DNA of 64,000 bases, taken from NCBI GenBank assembly GCA_026003895.1, contig BPIC01000001.1, forward strand, positions 748,128 through 812,127. The letters are read 5' to 3'. This document shows, piece by piece, positions 8,198 to 16,546 of this stretch. The translations under genes and the position numbers were made by a program. A model generated the notes under the pieces. That model was not told the origin of the DNA. It did no database searches and saw nothing but the letters and a program-made list of their open reading frames with translations. The first letter of the stretch is position 1. Each line of letters begins with the position of its first letter. The stretch comes from Dehalococcoidia bacterium. GTDB lineage: Bacteria; Chloroflexota; Dehalococcoidia; SpSt-223.

Positions 8198-9895
8198 ATG
8201 CGCCCGGTACTCGCGCTCCTTCTGCTCGCCCTCCTCTCCGCCTGCCGCCTGCCGGCCAGCGAACCGGTCTGGACGCGCGACGACAGCGGTCTCCCCGGAT
8301 ATGCGATCCCCACCGGGCTCGCCGTGGGACCAGATCAAACCATCTACCTGTCGCTTTACCGCGAGGACGGCGTGGTGGTGCGGCGCCCCGGCGAAGGTTG
8401 GCACGTCGCCTCTGACCTACGCGGTGTGGCGGCCTACGGCGTGGCAGCGGGCCCGCCGAGCGTCGCGCTCGCGGCGACCGTCGATGGAGTCTATCGAACC
8501 GACGACGGTGGCCGAAGCTGGCGCCGCGTGTCGGCACGCCAGCCGATCTATGCCGTCCACTTCGACCGCGACGGCGCGGCCTGGGCGGGAGGTGAAGGGG
8601 AGATCCTCCGCTCGTCCGATGGCGGGAAGTCGTGGAGTGTCGCTGCGCGGTTCGATTCGCTGGTCACGGTGCTCGGTTTGGCGCGGGGGCGCGCGGGGTT
8701 GGTTGTTGCCACCGCCGGCGGCGGCCTGCGCCTTTGGCGCGATGATGGGCTGCACCAAACGCTGAGCACACGTCAAGTCGTCTCGTCGGTTGCGGCCGAC
8801 CGCGAAGGACGGCTCGCCGCGCGAATCGAAGGCCGTCTCTGGATCAGCGTCAGCGGCGAGACGTGGGAGCCGGCTGGGTCCTTCGATCGGCCGGTCGTCG
8901 CCGTCGGCGCGGCGGACGATGCTCTGCTGGCCGCGACCGAAGGCGCCGGCGTCTACCGGTCGCAGGATGGCGGCGCACGCTGGACGCTGGTCGGCGGTCC
9001 GCTCAGCGCGACCGTCTACGCCGTAGGCGGCGGCGAGCGCGTCTGGGCAGCGACCGCGCACGGGGTGCTCGCGGCCGGCGTCGAGGGCTGGGAGACGACG
9101 GGCGAGAGGGTCGGCCGGCCGTTGGTGCGGGGGATGGCGGCAGCCGGGGCGTTGCTTGCCGCGACGAGCGATGGCGTTTATCAGCGCGAGGCCGACGGAT
9201 GGCGGCCGCTCGGCCGCGATCTGCGCGGCGTGCTCACGCTCTTCGTGCTGCCGGCCGGCGGGACGCTGGTTGCCGGGACATTCGAACGCGGAATCCTCCG
9301 TTCCACCGATGGCGGCCGCAGTTGGGAGACGGTGACCGAGGCCGAATACGCCCGGGCGATCGTGCCGAGCATCGCGGCGGGTGGCGATACCCTCGTGGCT
9401 CGCGTCGAGTATGACCGCACGCTCCAAAGCCGGGACCGGGGGGAGAGTTGGGCGCTCGCCGACGCTGGGTTGGCCGGGCGGACGGTGTTCGCGGTGGCGA
9501 CGGACGGCCAAGCCTTTTGGGCGGGCACCGATGCCGGCGTGTACCGCTTCGAGGAGTCCGTCTGGCGGGCGTTGCCGCCGCTCGCCGGCACGGTGAGCGC
9601 CCTGCTCGCGACGAACGAGGGGCTCGTCGCCGGCACGTCCGACGGGTTGTGGCGACTGGGGCAAGGCAGTTGGGGACGATTTGGGCTGGATGGCCGCCAC
9701 GTGGTTGCCCTGCTCGCCGGGGCGGACGGCCGCCTCGAAATCGCCGGTACCAGCAGCGACGGCCTCTTTCGTCGTGACGGCGCAGGCTGGCGCGCCTTCG
9801 GCCTGACTGGCGAGCGGATCAACGCTCTAGCCCGCGACCCGCGCGATGGCGCGCTCGTCGTCGCAACGGAGAGCGGCGTTTGGCGGACACGATGA
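8198..9895 (+). CDS. Secreted beta-propeller lipoprotein (BNR/YCF48-like)
   Basis: 565 aa. Residues 1-16 form a lipoprotein signal peptide with lipobox LLSAC. The rest is built from repeated blades carrying BNR/Asp-box-like motifs: YRTDDGGRSW, LRSSDGGKSW, YRSQDGGARW, LRSTDGGRSWE and LQSRDRGESW. This is the pattern of sialidase/YCF48/VPS10-type propellers. No sialidase catalytic set is evident, so it is probably a binding or assembly protein at the cell surface. There is no Shine-Dalgarno; TAAGCT ends 6 nt before the ATG. It overlaps the next gene by 4 nt (ATGA), so the propeller and the glycosidase are likely co-made. Confidence 0.78.
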   Translation: MRPVLALLLLALLSACRLPASEPVWTRDDSGLPGYAIPTGLAVGPDQTIYLSLYREDGVVVRRPGEGWHVASDLRGVAAYGVAAGPPSVALAATVDGVYRTDDGGRSWRRVSARQPIYAVHFDRDGAAWAGGEGEILRSSDGGKSWSVAARFDSLVTVLGLARGRAGLVVATAGGGLRLWRDDGLHQTLSTRQVVSSVAADREGRLAARIEGRLWISVSGETWEPAGSFDRPVVAVGAADDALLAATEGAGVYRSQDGGARWTLVGGPLSATVYAVGGGERVWAATAHGVLAAGVEGWETTGERVGRPLVRGMAAAGALLAATSDGVYQREADGWRPLGRDLRGVLTLFVLPAGGTLVAGTFERGILRSTDGGRSWETVTEAEYARAIVPSIAAGGDTLVARVEYDRTLQSRDRGESWALADAGLAGRTVFAVATDGQAFWAGTDAGVYRFEESVWRALPPLAGTVSALLATNEGLVAGTSDGLWRLGQGSWGRFGLDGRHVVALLAGADGRLEIAGTSSDGLFRRDGAGWRAFGLTGERINALARDPRDGALVVATESGVWRTR

Positions 9896-11430
9896 TCGCT
9901 CGGCTGCTGCTGATCGTGCTCGCTGTCGCTCTCCTGCTCGGTGGTGGGGCGGCGATCGAACGTCCCGCGGAGCCAGCGCTGCGTTATGCCGTTCACACCG
10001 TTCGCATTCACGACCGGCCGATGCGGCTGGTCGCCGAGGCCGGATTCGGCTGGGTGGTCCAGTTGCTTGCGTGGCGCGAGATCGAGCCGTCGCCAGGTGA
10101 GCTGTATTGGGAGTACCCGGACACCATCCTGCGTGCTGCCGAGCACTATGGCGTACAGGTCGTGCTTCGGCTCGATCACCAACCGGAGTGGGCCCGTCCC
10201 GGTCGAACGAATGCGCCGCCGCGTGACCCGGCGCTCTATCCCGCCTTCGTCTCACGCGTCGCCGAACGGTATCGCGGGCGCGTTGCCGGCTACATCATCT
10301 GGAACGAACCGAACCTCGCGCATGAGTGGGGAGGCGAGCCGCCGGACCCGGAGGCGTACGCCCGGCTGCTTGGCGACGCCGCGGCGGCGGTCCGCCGTGC
10401 CGACCCGAAGGCGCTTGTCATCGCCGCTGGGCTTGCGCCCACAAACGAGAGGAGTGCGCGAGCGCTGGATGACCGCGAGTTCCTGCGCCGGCAACTGGCC
10501 GCGCCCGGTGGACGGGAGTTCGACGTGCTCGCTGCCCATGGCTATGGCTTCGGCCTCCCGCCCGACGCGCCGGCGGAGGCGAACGGCGGGCTGAACGTCC
10601 GCCGGGTGGAACAGCAGCGGGCGATCTTGGTTGAGGCCGGGCTCGGCAATCGCCCGATTTGGATCACCGAGCTCGGTTGGACGGTCGATCCGACATCGCC
10701 GGTCGGCGGGCCGGCAGTGAGCGAAGAGCTCCGCGGCCGTTACCTCGCTGCGGCGTATGCGCTGGCGGCGCGCGAGTGGCCGTGGGTGGGGCTCGTTGCG
10801 GTCTGGAGCCTCGGCGCGGACGAGCCCGACGACGACAATCAGGCTGGGTTCCGCCTCGCCGGTCCCGGCTACGTCCCCAAGCCAAGCTGGGAAACGCTGC
10901 GGGCGATGCCCAAAGGTCCGCCGCCTCAACCAGTCCGGTCGAAGGCGTGTCCGGCCGCGCTGCAGTGGGTACCGGCTGGCTGCCGGATCCTCGGCCTCGA
11001 GCGCCGACCGATCGAAATACTGGCAGCCGATGTGCCCATTCACCTTGGCGACCAGCCGGACCTTGCATCGCCTTGGCGGCCGCTTCACGGTTTCGGCCGC
11101 CTTGCCCCGCAGTGGCGATCCGAATTTTATGTCGATGACACGACAGCGGCGTGGGACCTCACGCTCGAAGCGCTTCAGCCGAACGACCGTGGCAACCATC
11201 TGCTGATCAACGGCCACCTGCTCGATCCGCCCTACTGGCCGGGGCGGGATTGGGACTACGCGTCCTATTGGACGCGGCTTCGCTTTCGCGTGCCAGACGG
11301 CGTCCTCCGCCCGGGGCTGAACGTGCTCGAGGTGCGTGTCGGGCAGTGGGTGCCAGCGTTTCAGGTCTGGAACAACCGATGGGAAGACGTCCAGTTTCGC
11401 AACATCCGGCTCGTGCCGGCAGGAGGCTAG
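9892..11430 (+). CDS. Secreted glycoside hydrolase-like protein (clan GH-A, GH5/GH39-like)
   Basis: 512 aa. The N-terminal signal or anchor is at residues about 3-22. A TIM-barrel region follows with GYIIWNEPNLAHEW (acid/base Glu139) and RPIWITELGW (nucleophile Glu260), the NEP and TELG motifs of retaining clan A glycosidases. After about residue 350 comes a roughly 160-residue C-terminal part (LRFRVPDGVLRPGLNVLEV) that looks like a jelly-roll, carbohydrate-binding-type domain. The ATG at 9892 overlaps the propeller stop. The family and substrate cannot be fixed; it probably trims an extracellular polysaccharide or glycan. Confidence 0.78.
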   Translation: MIARLLLIVLAVALLLGGGAAIERPAEPALRYAVHTVRIHDRPMRLVAEAGFGWVVQLLAWREIEPSPGELYWEYPDTILRAAEHYGVQVVLRLDHQPEWARPGRTNAPPRDPALYPAFVSRVAERYRGRVAGYIIWNEPNLAHEWGGEPPDPEAYARLLGDAAAAVRRADPKALVIAAGLAPTNERSARALDDREFLRRQLAAPGGREFDVLAAHGYGFGLPPDAPAEANGGLNVRRVEQQRAILVEAGLGNRPIWITELGWTVDPTSPVGGPAVSEELRGRYLAAAYALAAREWPWVGLVAVWSLGADEPDDDNQAGFRLAGPGYVPKPSWETLRAMPKGPPPQPVRSKACPAALQWVPAGCRILGLERRPIEILAADVPIHLGDQPDLASPWRPLHGFGRLAPQWRSEFYVDDTTAAWDLTLEALQPNDRGNHLLINGHLLDPPYWPGRDWDYASYWTRLRFRVPDGVLRPGLNVLEVRVGQWVPAFQVWNNRWEDVQFRNIRLVPAGG

Positions 11431-11434
11431 GCCG

Positions 11435-11950
11435 ATGCAGATCGCTCGCTTCGCGTCGCCGCTCGGTCCCCTCGTCGCGCTGACCAGCGACAGTGCGCTG
11501 ATCGCTCTCGCCTTCGACGATGGATCCCCGCTGCTCGCGAGGCTGCTCGGCCGGCGCTTCGACAGCGAGCGCACCGTCGAGGCGGTTGACCCGCTCGAGG
11601 TCGCCTCGCGGCTCCGCGCCTACTTTGCGGGAGAGCTGACGGCGATTGATGCGCTGCCGGTAGAGGGCGGCGGCACACCGTTTCAGCGCGCGGTGTGGCA
11701 GCAGCTCCGCACGGTTCCGCCGGGAACGACGACGACCTATCGATCGCTGGCGGCCCGGCTGGGGGCGCCAGCGGCGACGCGCGCTGTCGGCTTGGCAACC
11801 GCCAAAAATCCGATCGCAATCGTCGTTCCATGCCATCGAGTGATCGGCGCGGACGGCTCGCTTACCGGCTATGCGGGGGGCCTCGCTCGCAAGCGCTGGC
11901 TGCTCGCGCACGAAGGGATGGCTGTCCAAGGGCGGCTGCTCGGGGACTGA
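11435..11950 (+). CDS. ogt: Methylated-DNA-protein cysteine methyltransferase
   Basis: 171 aa. Suicide repair enzyme that moves an alkyl group from O6-alkylguanine to its own cysteine. The active-site motif IVVPCHRVIGADGSLTGYAG (Cys and its His) is intact, and the helix-turn-helix finger TTTTYRSLAARLGAPAATRAVG precedes it. The N-terminal ribonuclease-like domain is short, as in Ogt rather than Ada. The start ATG at 11435 has AGGAGG at 11421-11426, inside the end of the glycosidase gene, so it is likely co-transcribed with the two genes before it. Confidence 0.95.
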   Translation: MQIARFASPLGPLVALTSDSALIALAFDDGSPLLARLLGRRFDSERTVEAVDPLEVASRLRAYFAGELTAIDALPVEGGGTPFQRAVWQQLRTVPPGTTTTYRSLAARLGAPAATRAVGLATAKNPIAIVVPCHRVIGADGSLTGYAGGLARKRWLLAHEGMAVQGRLLGD

Positions 11951-12111
11951 CGCACCGTCACGCTCCGGAGTGATGGTGCAAGGGCCCGGAACGGTTCTGG
12001 TCCCAGCTCTCTCTTTTCGCGCTCGCACGGGGCCGCAGGTGCTCGCGAATCAGCACTCGGAACGTGAGTGAAACGGCGTCCAAACGCCAAGAAACGCCCG
12101 TTTGCGCACGA

Positions 12112-12117
12112 TATACT
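12112..12117 (+). promoter_or_regulatory. Probable -10 element (TATACT) before the DUF697 gene
   Basis: TATACT lies 43 nt before the ATG of the next gene and 162 nt after the ogt stop. No good -35 hexamer is found at 16-18 nt spacing. The AGGAGG at 12150-12155 lies downstream, which fits an ordinary leadered transcript. Confidence 0.35.
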
Positions 12118-12159
12118 GTTGGTGAGCTTGTCCCGGAGAAAGCGAGGACAGGAGGCAGG

Positions 12160-13062
12160 ATGGCGGTTGGTCTCGGCACCTTCGCGACGGTGTGGGGGCT
12201 GCTTCGTGACAACAGCTTCGCGGAGATCGACGCGAACCTAGCGCGGCCGGCACGGATTGCGGTCACTGGCGCGTCGCCCGCTGAGCGGAACGCGGTGATT
12301 GAAGCACTCGCTCGTGGCGGCGAGCCAGGCGTTATCGGTCACGAAGTTGAAGATCCGGCGCTCGAGCTGCAGCTCGTCCGCGAGGGGGACATCGTTCGTG
12401 TCATCCTCGTCACTCCCGGGTTTAAGTCCACCGACTCCGTGGAGCTTCCCGACCTCGCGCCTGAGACGATTGCGGCTCGGCTCGGCCCGGCCATCTTCGA
12501 CCGGCTGCCGCTCGAAGTCGTCGGATTTGGCCGCCGGCTGCCGGCCCTGCGCGAGCTCGCCGCCAATCAGGAGATCCGAGACTATTCGCTCCTAAATGCC
12601 CAGATTGCTGCGATTAGCAACATCCCAGACATCATCCCCGTCCTCGGCCCCTTCATTGCTGGCGCCGCCGAGATGCTCCTTCTCACCAAAAACCAGATCA
12701 TCCTCGTCTACAAACTCGCAGCGATCTACGGTCGGCCGCTTGGGGACAAAAAGGCGCTGCTTAGCGAGGTGGTCACGATCTTCGGCGCAGCGTACGTTTG
12801 GCGGCTGGTGGCTCGCCAGCTGGCGGGCTTTGCCCCCTTCGGGCTTGGCATCATCCCGAAAGTCACGATTGCCTTCGTCGCGACTTACACCGAAGGCAAG
12901 TCGGCGCAGCACTACTTCCTCAGTGGCTCGCCGCCGCCGCAGGAGCTGCTCGGCCGCTTCATCGCCGAGGCGAAAGAGATTGCCGCTCGCGTCCTTCCCC
13001 AGCTGAAGCGGCGTGGCGCGGCCGGACCAGAGCTCGTCGCCCCTGCCTCCACCGAGCGGTGA
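12160..13062 (+). CDS. DUF697 membrane-associated protein with a degenerate GTPase-like N-terminus
   Basis: 300 aa from the ATG at 12160 (AGGAGG 4 nt upstream). Residues about 28-120 look like a Rossmann/GTPase half: IAVTGASPAERNAVIEAL lies where a P-loop (GxxxxGKS/T) would be, but the Gly-Lys-Ser is replaced. Residues about 145-270 match the DUF697/YcjF-type region, with hydrophobic helices around IPDIIPVLGPFIAGAAEM and NQIILVYKLAAIYG. DUF697 usually follows a real Era-like GTPase, so this is probably a non-hydrolysing relative. It is a single-gene unit. The cellular role is unknown. Confidence 0.75.
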   Translation: MAVGLGTFATVWGLLRDNSFAEIDANLARPARIAVTGASPAERNAVIEALARGGEPGVIGHEVEDPALELQLVREGDIVRVILVTPGFKSTDSVELPDLAPETIAARLGPAIFDRLPLEVVGFGRRLPALRELAANQEIRDYSLLNAQIAAISNIPDIIPVLGPFIAGAAEMLLLTKNQIILVYKLAAIYGRPLGDKKALLSEVVTIFGAAYVWRLVARQLAGFAPFGLGIIPKVTIAFVATYTEGKSAQHYFLSGSPPPQELLGRFIAEAKEIAARVLPQLKRRGAAGPELVAPASTER

Positions 13063-13326
13063 TGCCCGGGCGACCGAGTTCTCGGCGGCCTTCCGGGGAT
13101 CGCACTGGTCACCGGTGCAACTCGCGTCTGTCGTGGTGGACGCGTTCTCGCTCGCACGCCGAGCAGACCGGCACCGACGGTGCGCCCTGCTCGTCCGAGA
13201 GGCCGGCGCTCCACGCCGGTCGTCCGCATTAGGGAACCTGCCACGAACGGCTTCGGCGGTTTGGGCGATCGTCGAAGAGGGCCGGGGCCTGCCGGCAGCC
13301 CTTCAGAGGCAAGGCCGGCAGCGGTC

Positions 13327-14613
13327 TCAGCGAGAGCGGCCCGGCGGACGGCGGTGACCGCTCAGGTACGCCGCGAGGTAGCAGATCGCCCCGCAGACGG
13401 CGAGGACGCCGAAGCCGAGGAAGGGGCCGGTGTAGCTGCCGGTTGCGTCGTAGCCGGCGGCAGCGACGACCGGGCTGATCGCCGAGGCGAAGGTCATTGG
13501 CAGGCCGAGTGCGCCGAGGATCGCTCCGTAGCCACGCACCCCGTATCGCTCGATGATGACCACCGCCTGAAGAGCGACTGAACCACCGAGGCTCAGCCCG
13601 TAGACGATGGCGAACGCCCACACCCCTGGCCCCGGCGCGGTGAGCGCGAGGAGCGCATAGCCAACGCCCTGCAGGAAGAAACACCACGCCAGCAAGGGCG
13701 CAGCCGGCAGCAGGTCGCCCAGCCAGCTGTAGAGAAAGCGGCTGAGCAGCGCACAGAGCGCCATCAGACTGATGGCGGTCGCCGCTTCGGCCGCGCCGGC
13801 CCCCTTGTCGATGATCGCGTTTTGGGCGTGGATCCCGATCGAGAGCGAGCCGGCGTGGCCGAGCATCTGGCCGATCGCAAGGAGCCAAAAGGTCGTATCC
13901 CGCAGCGCGATCCCCAGCGTCGCGTCTCCGCTCGCGGGCGGTGGTGAGGCTGCGGCAGAACCGTATGGCTGTACCCCCCGCTCGGACGGCGTGCCCGCCA
14001 TCGCAAACCAGACGACGGGCAGGACAACCGCCCAGACGGCGATTCCGACGACGACGACCGCCGTGCGCCAGCCAAAGGAGAGGATCAGCCACGTGGCGAG
14101 CGGCACGAGAATGATCCCAGCGAGGCTGATTCCCGTGGAGGCAAGGCCCATTGCCAGCGCTCGGCGGCCGACGAACCAGCGGGCGATCGCCGCCGATGCC
14201 GGGACCTGGCTCATGCCGCACCGGCCAATCGCGCCGATACCGTATGCCACGCAGAAGACAGCGAACGACTGGACACCGGCGAGCAGAATGTAGCCAAGCC
14301 CGGCGAGCAATGCTCCGCAGACAATGATGAGGCGCGGGCCGTAGCGGTCGGTCCAGCGGCCGACGAGAACTCCGGTCAGGCCGGGCAAGAGCGAGCCAAG
14401 CGCGAAGGCGCTCGAAAGCCACGTTTGTGGCCAACCGAATTCTGCTAACCAGGCAGGCTGGAACACGCCGAGCAAGTAGCCGGCCATGCCGCTCTGAAAA
14501 AAGAAGACGAGGCCGGCGGCGAGTACGACGAACCAACCGGGATGAAATCTGGCCGTCTTGGCAGGAGCGAGCGGCGGCGATGCGGAGACGGTCTGCAAGC
14601 GGTCTTCGGGCAT
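13327..14613 (-). CDS. MFS transporter, OFA (oxalate/formate antiporter)-like
   Basis: 428 aa with 12 predicted TMs and a long central loop (about residues 195-220). Motif A variants are GRWTDRYGPRLIIVCG after TM2 and SRFLYSWLGDLLP after TM8. The TM5-region segment GIISLAG-like (STGISLAGIILVPLATWL) and the overall pattern match the OFA/monocarboxylate porter group of the MFS. I chose the ATG at 14613, since TATGAT ends exactly 6 nt upstream on the coding strand and no Shine-Dalgarno exists; a longer frame from 14679 would pass through that promoter. The substrate is probably a small carboxylate, inferred from family only. Confidence 0.82.
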   Translation of the reverse strand: MPEDRLQTVSASPPLAPAKTARFHPGWFVVLAAGLVFFFQSGMAGYLLGVFQPAWLAEFGWPQTWLSSAFALGSLLPGLTGVLVGRWTDRYGPRLIIVCGALLAGLGYILLAGVQSFAVFCVAYGIGAIGRCGMSQVPASAAIARWFVGRRALAMGLASTGISLAGIILVPLATWLILSFGWRTAVVVVGIAVWAVVLPVVWFAMAGTPSERGVQPYGSAAASPPPASGDATLGIALRDTTFWLLAIGQMLGHAGSLSIGIHAQNAIIDKGAGAAEAATAISLMALCALLSRFLYSWLGDLLPAAPLLAWCFFLQGVGYALLALTAPGPGVWAFAIVYGLSLGGSVALQAVVIIERYGVRGYGAILGALGLPMTFASAISPVVAAAGYDATGSYTGPFLGFGVLAVCGAICYLAAYLSGHRRPPGRSR

Positions 14614-14619
14614 CTGCCC

Positions 14620-14625
14620 ATCATA
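14620..14625 (-). promoter_or_regulatory. -10 element TATGAT 6 nt before the MFS start (leaderless)
   Basis: On the minus strand the order is TATGAT, GGGCAG, ATG. A start site 6-7 nt below the -10 would fall on the ATG itself, so the transcript would have no leader. Confidence 0.5.
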
Positions 14626-14903
14626 CCTGTCGGGCGGCGGGAGGGAGGAAGAACGAGTGTTCCGATACCCATCCGACAAAAGAATGCCATAAGGCCTGCT
14701 TATCGTGAGTAGCCGCAGTGTAGGAAATTCGGTATTCCGGACGAGATGAATGTGCTAGAGTCCGCCCGGTCAGGATCCTGCCCCGGCCCGAGCACAGTCG
14801 CTCTTTCGGCGGGGCACATCGAGCGATTCACCTCGCGCGCCCGTATCAGTCCGCTTCGTCCGCGCGTTGTGCGTGGGCGACGCCTGGTGAGTGGAGGAGT
14901 CTG

Positions 14904-15218
14904 TTGAGGTACGCCGAAGATCAGGGTCAGCTTGGCGCCGCATCCTCGAGTTCGCGTCCTCAGGACCGCGTATCCCCCGTGCTCATCCCGCTTCCAGAAA
15001 CCCCAACGCCGCGCCGGCGGCGGAATGCCGTTTGTCCCAAACTGCGGGTCAACGGCGAGGTCTGGACCGTCGAGGATGTCCAGACGAGAATGCGCCCGAC
15101 GCTGAAAGAGCGGACCGTTAAGCTCGCCTGTGGCAATCGACCGACGGTCGGGTTGCTCGCCGATTGGGTCCTCGATGTCTGTATGTCGAGCTGGTGCCGC
15201 GACTGTCCGTTTCGCTAA
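14904..15218 (+). CDS. Small hypothetical protein with a Cys-rich C-terminus
   Basis: 104 aa, not recognised. The N-terminal 40 residues are Ser/Pro/Arg-rich and look disordered. Residues about 44-104 look folded: CPKLRVNGEVWTVEDVQTR, then CGNRPTVGLLADWVLDVC and a final CMSSWCRDCPFR, five Cys in the last 30 residues, which could bind zinc or an iron-sulfur cluster. The start is a TTG at 14904 with GGAGGAG about 5 nt upstream. TAGAGT at about 14755-14760 is a possible -10. It converges with the CopD-like gene, 15 nt apart. Confidence 0.5.
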   Translation: MRYAEDQGQLGAASSSSRPQDRVSPVLIPLPETPTPRRRRNAVCPKLRVNGEVWTVEDVQTRMRPTLKERTVKLACGNRPTVGLLADWVLDVCMSSWCRDCPFR

Positions 15219-15233
15219 CGGAGAGCGTCGGCA

Positions 15234-15902
15234 TCAGAACAGCTTCGTCACGCCGAGAAAAGCATTCGTGCCAATGCCGAGCCAATACACATAGGCCATC
15301 AGCCGTGCTCGCTTGATCTCGCGCGTCAACCGCGATTCCAGTTCGTCTTTCGGTCCCCCGCTGCTGAGCTGGGCGAAGATCGCGAACCAGTTGCGCATGA
15401 CGTAGCGCAAGCCGAGTCCGATCACCAGCAGCCCGGAATAGATGAGGACTTTCGTCGCGTACCAAGCGGCGGTGAATGGCCCGCCGGTGATGAGCGAGGC
15501 GAGCGAGACGGCGACCAAGATTGGGATGAGGACATAGCGCACGCGCTCGTCCCAGATCGTGAGCGTCGTCCCGAGCGGCGTGCCACGCTTGATGAAGGCG
15601 GCCCAAGTCAGCGACAGCCAAAGCGCGGTGATGATCCACATGCCAACGAGCCAAGGACCGCCGAGCGGCTGAATGCCCCAATAGTTGCCGAGATGGAGAC
15701 CAAGGGGCAGCAGAAGGATGATGCCCGTACGCGCGAGGATGTCGATACGATAGGCTGTCTCGAGATGACGCTTCCGCTCGTCGAGCGACAGGTGTGGGTT
15801 GGTCACGTTGTACGACGTTTGGAAGACGCCCCATTCGCCACCGAGCCAATAGACGACGGCAATGATGTGGAGAAACTTCAGAATGCTGTACTCCGAGATC
15901 AT
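15234..15902 (-). CDS. CopD/DUF2269-like integral membrane protein
   Basis: 222 aa with about six hydrophobic segments. The N-terminus SILKFLHIIAVVYWLGGEWG has the His-containing first helix and GG motif seen in CopD/DUF2269-type membrane proteins, some of which bind haem or metals. The ATG at 15902 overlaps the MarR stop as ATGA, so it is made with the regulator and is probably controlled by it. The exact family is uncertain and no transport substrate can be assigned. Confidence 0.7.
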   Translation of the reverse strand: MISEYSILKFLHIIAVVYWLGGEWGVFQTSYNVTNPHLSLDERKRHLETAYRIDILARTGIILLLPLGLHLGNYWGIQPLGGPWLVGMWIITALWLSLTWAAFIKRGTPLGTTLTIWDERVRYVLIPILVAVSLASLITGGPFTAAWYATKVLIYSGLLVIGLGLRYVMRNWFAIFAQLSSGGPKDELESRLTREIKRARLMAYVYWLGIGTNAFLGVTKLF

Positions 15903-16447
15903 GCCTCCTCCTTCACGCGGTGCGGTGTCTCCTCCAGAAGACGGCGTCCCGGCGCCGTCGGCCGGCTCGCGCCGTCGGTCTCCGGCAAGCGGGCGATTGT
16001 TGCGCCGGTGGCGCGGCGTACTCGCTCGGTGAGGTCCCGCAAGATGGCCGCCGCCGCCCCGAGCGAGTGTGCTTCGACGCCCGCCAAGCAATCGCCCGCC
16101 CAGATCGCCTGCCGCCGGCTGAGGGCGGCCTGCAAGGCTGCCCCGTGCGGCGTGAGCGTTACGAGCGGCGCCCGCCGGTCATCCGGGTTCGGGCGCAGTT
16201 CGACGACGCCCGCGGTGCGCAGCGCGTCGACCGTCCGCTGGACGCTTTGGCGGGCCAAACTGAGGCGGCGGGCGATCTGAGAGACCGTCATTGGACGGCG
16301 GGCGACGACGTTCATCACTTGCCAGCGGGCACCGCTCAAGCCGAGATCGGCCGACATCGCGTCGGCGGCGTGCAGCACCTCGCCGTGCAGCTGAAACAGC
16401 GCTAGCAGCAGCTCTTGGAACGCGTCGTTCGTCGGGTCCTGAGCCAT
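15899..16447 (-). CDS. MarR-family transcriptional regulator
   Basis: 182 aa. The winged helix-turn-helix core runs from about residue 35 to 105: RWQVMNVVARRPMTVSQIAR, then LSLARQSVQRTVDALRTAGV, then the wing with PNPDDRRAPLVTLT (the conserved DxR of MarR wings). Helices at both ends would form the dimer interface. The Arg/Pro-rich C-terminal tail of about 30 residues is not typical. It lies 33 nt from a perfect 9-bp palindrome that overlaps its own promoter and the divergent one, so autoregulation and control of the neighbour are likely. It is coupled by 4 nt to the membrane-protein gene. Confidence 0.93.
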   Translation of the reverse strand: MAQDPTNDAFQELLLALFQLHGEVLHAADAMSADLGLSGARWQVMNVVARRPMTVSQIARRLSLARQSVQRTVDALRTAGVVELRPNPDDRRAPLVTLTPHGAALQAALSRRQAIWAGDCLAGVEAHSLGAAAAILRDLTERVRRATGATIARLPETDGASRPTAPGRRLLEETPHRVKEEA

Positions 16448-16471
16448 GCTTTCCCGTTCGAAATCGACAGT

Positions 16472-16500
16472 ACCCTACCATATTGACAGGGAACTGTCAA
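16472..16500 (-). promoter_or_regulatory. Sigma70 promoter of the marR operon
   Basis: On the minus strand TTGACA (16500-16495), a 17-bp spacer, then TAGGGT (16477-16472), leaving a leader of about 20 nt to the ATG at 16447. The -35 lies within the palindrome. Confidence 0.7.
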
Positions 16501-16502
16501 TA
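16481..16502. promoter_or_regulatory. Palindromic MarR operator candidate
   Basis: TATTGACAG-GGAA-CTGTCAATA: perfect 9-bp arms with a 4-bp centre. Each arm contains TTGACA, which serves as the -35 of one of the two divergent promoters, so one bound dimer would block both. Confidence 0.8.
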
Positions 16503-16511
16503 GCCTATGCT
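16483..16511 (+). promoter_or_regulatory. Sigma70 promoter for the gene at 16547
   Basis: TTGACA (16483-16488), exactly 17 bp, TATGCT (16506-16511). The start site would be near 16518, about 29 nt before the ATG. Confidence 0.8.
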
Positions 16512-16546
16512 CGCGTTCGTGTGGCGAGGGCCGGCGAGGAGGGGCC

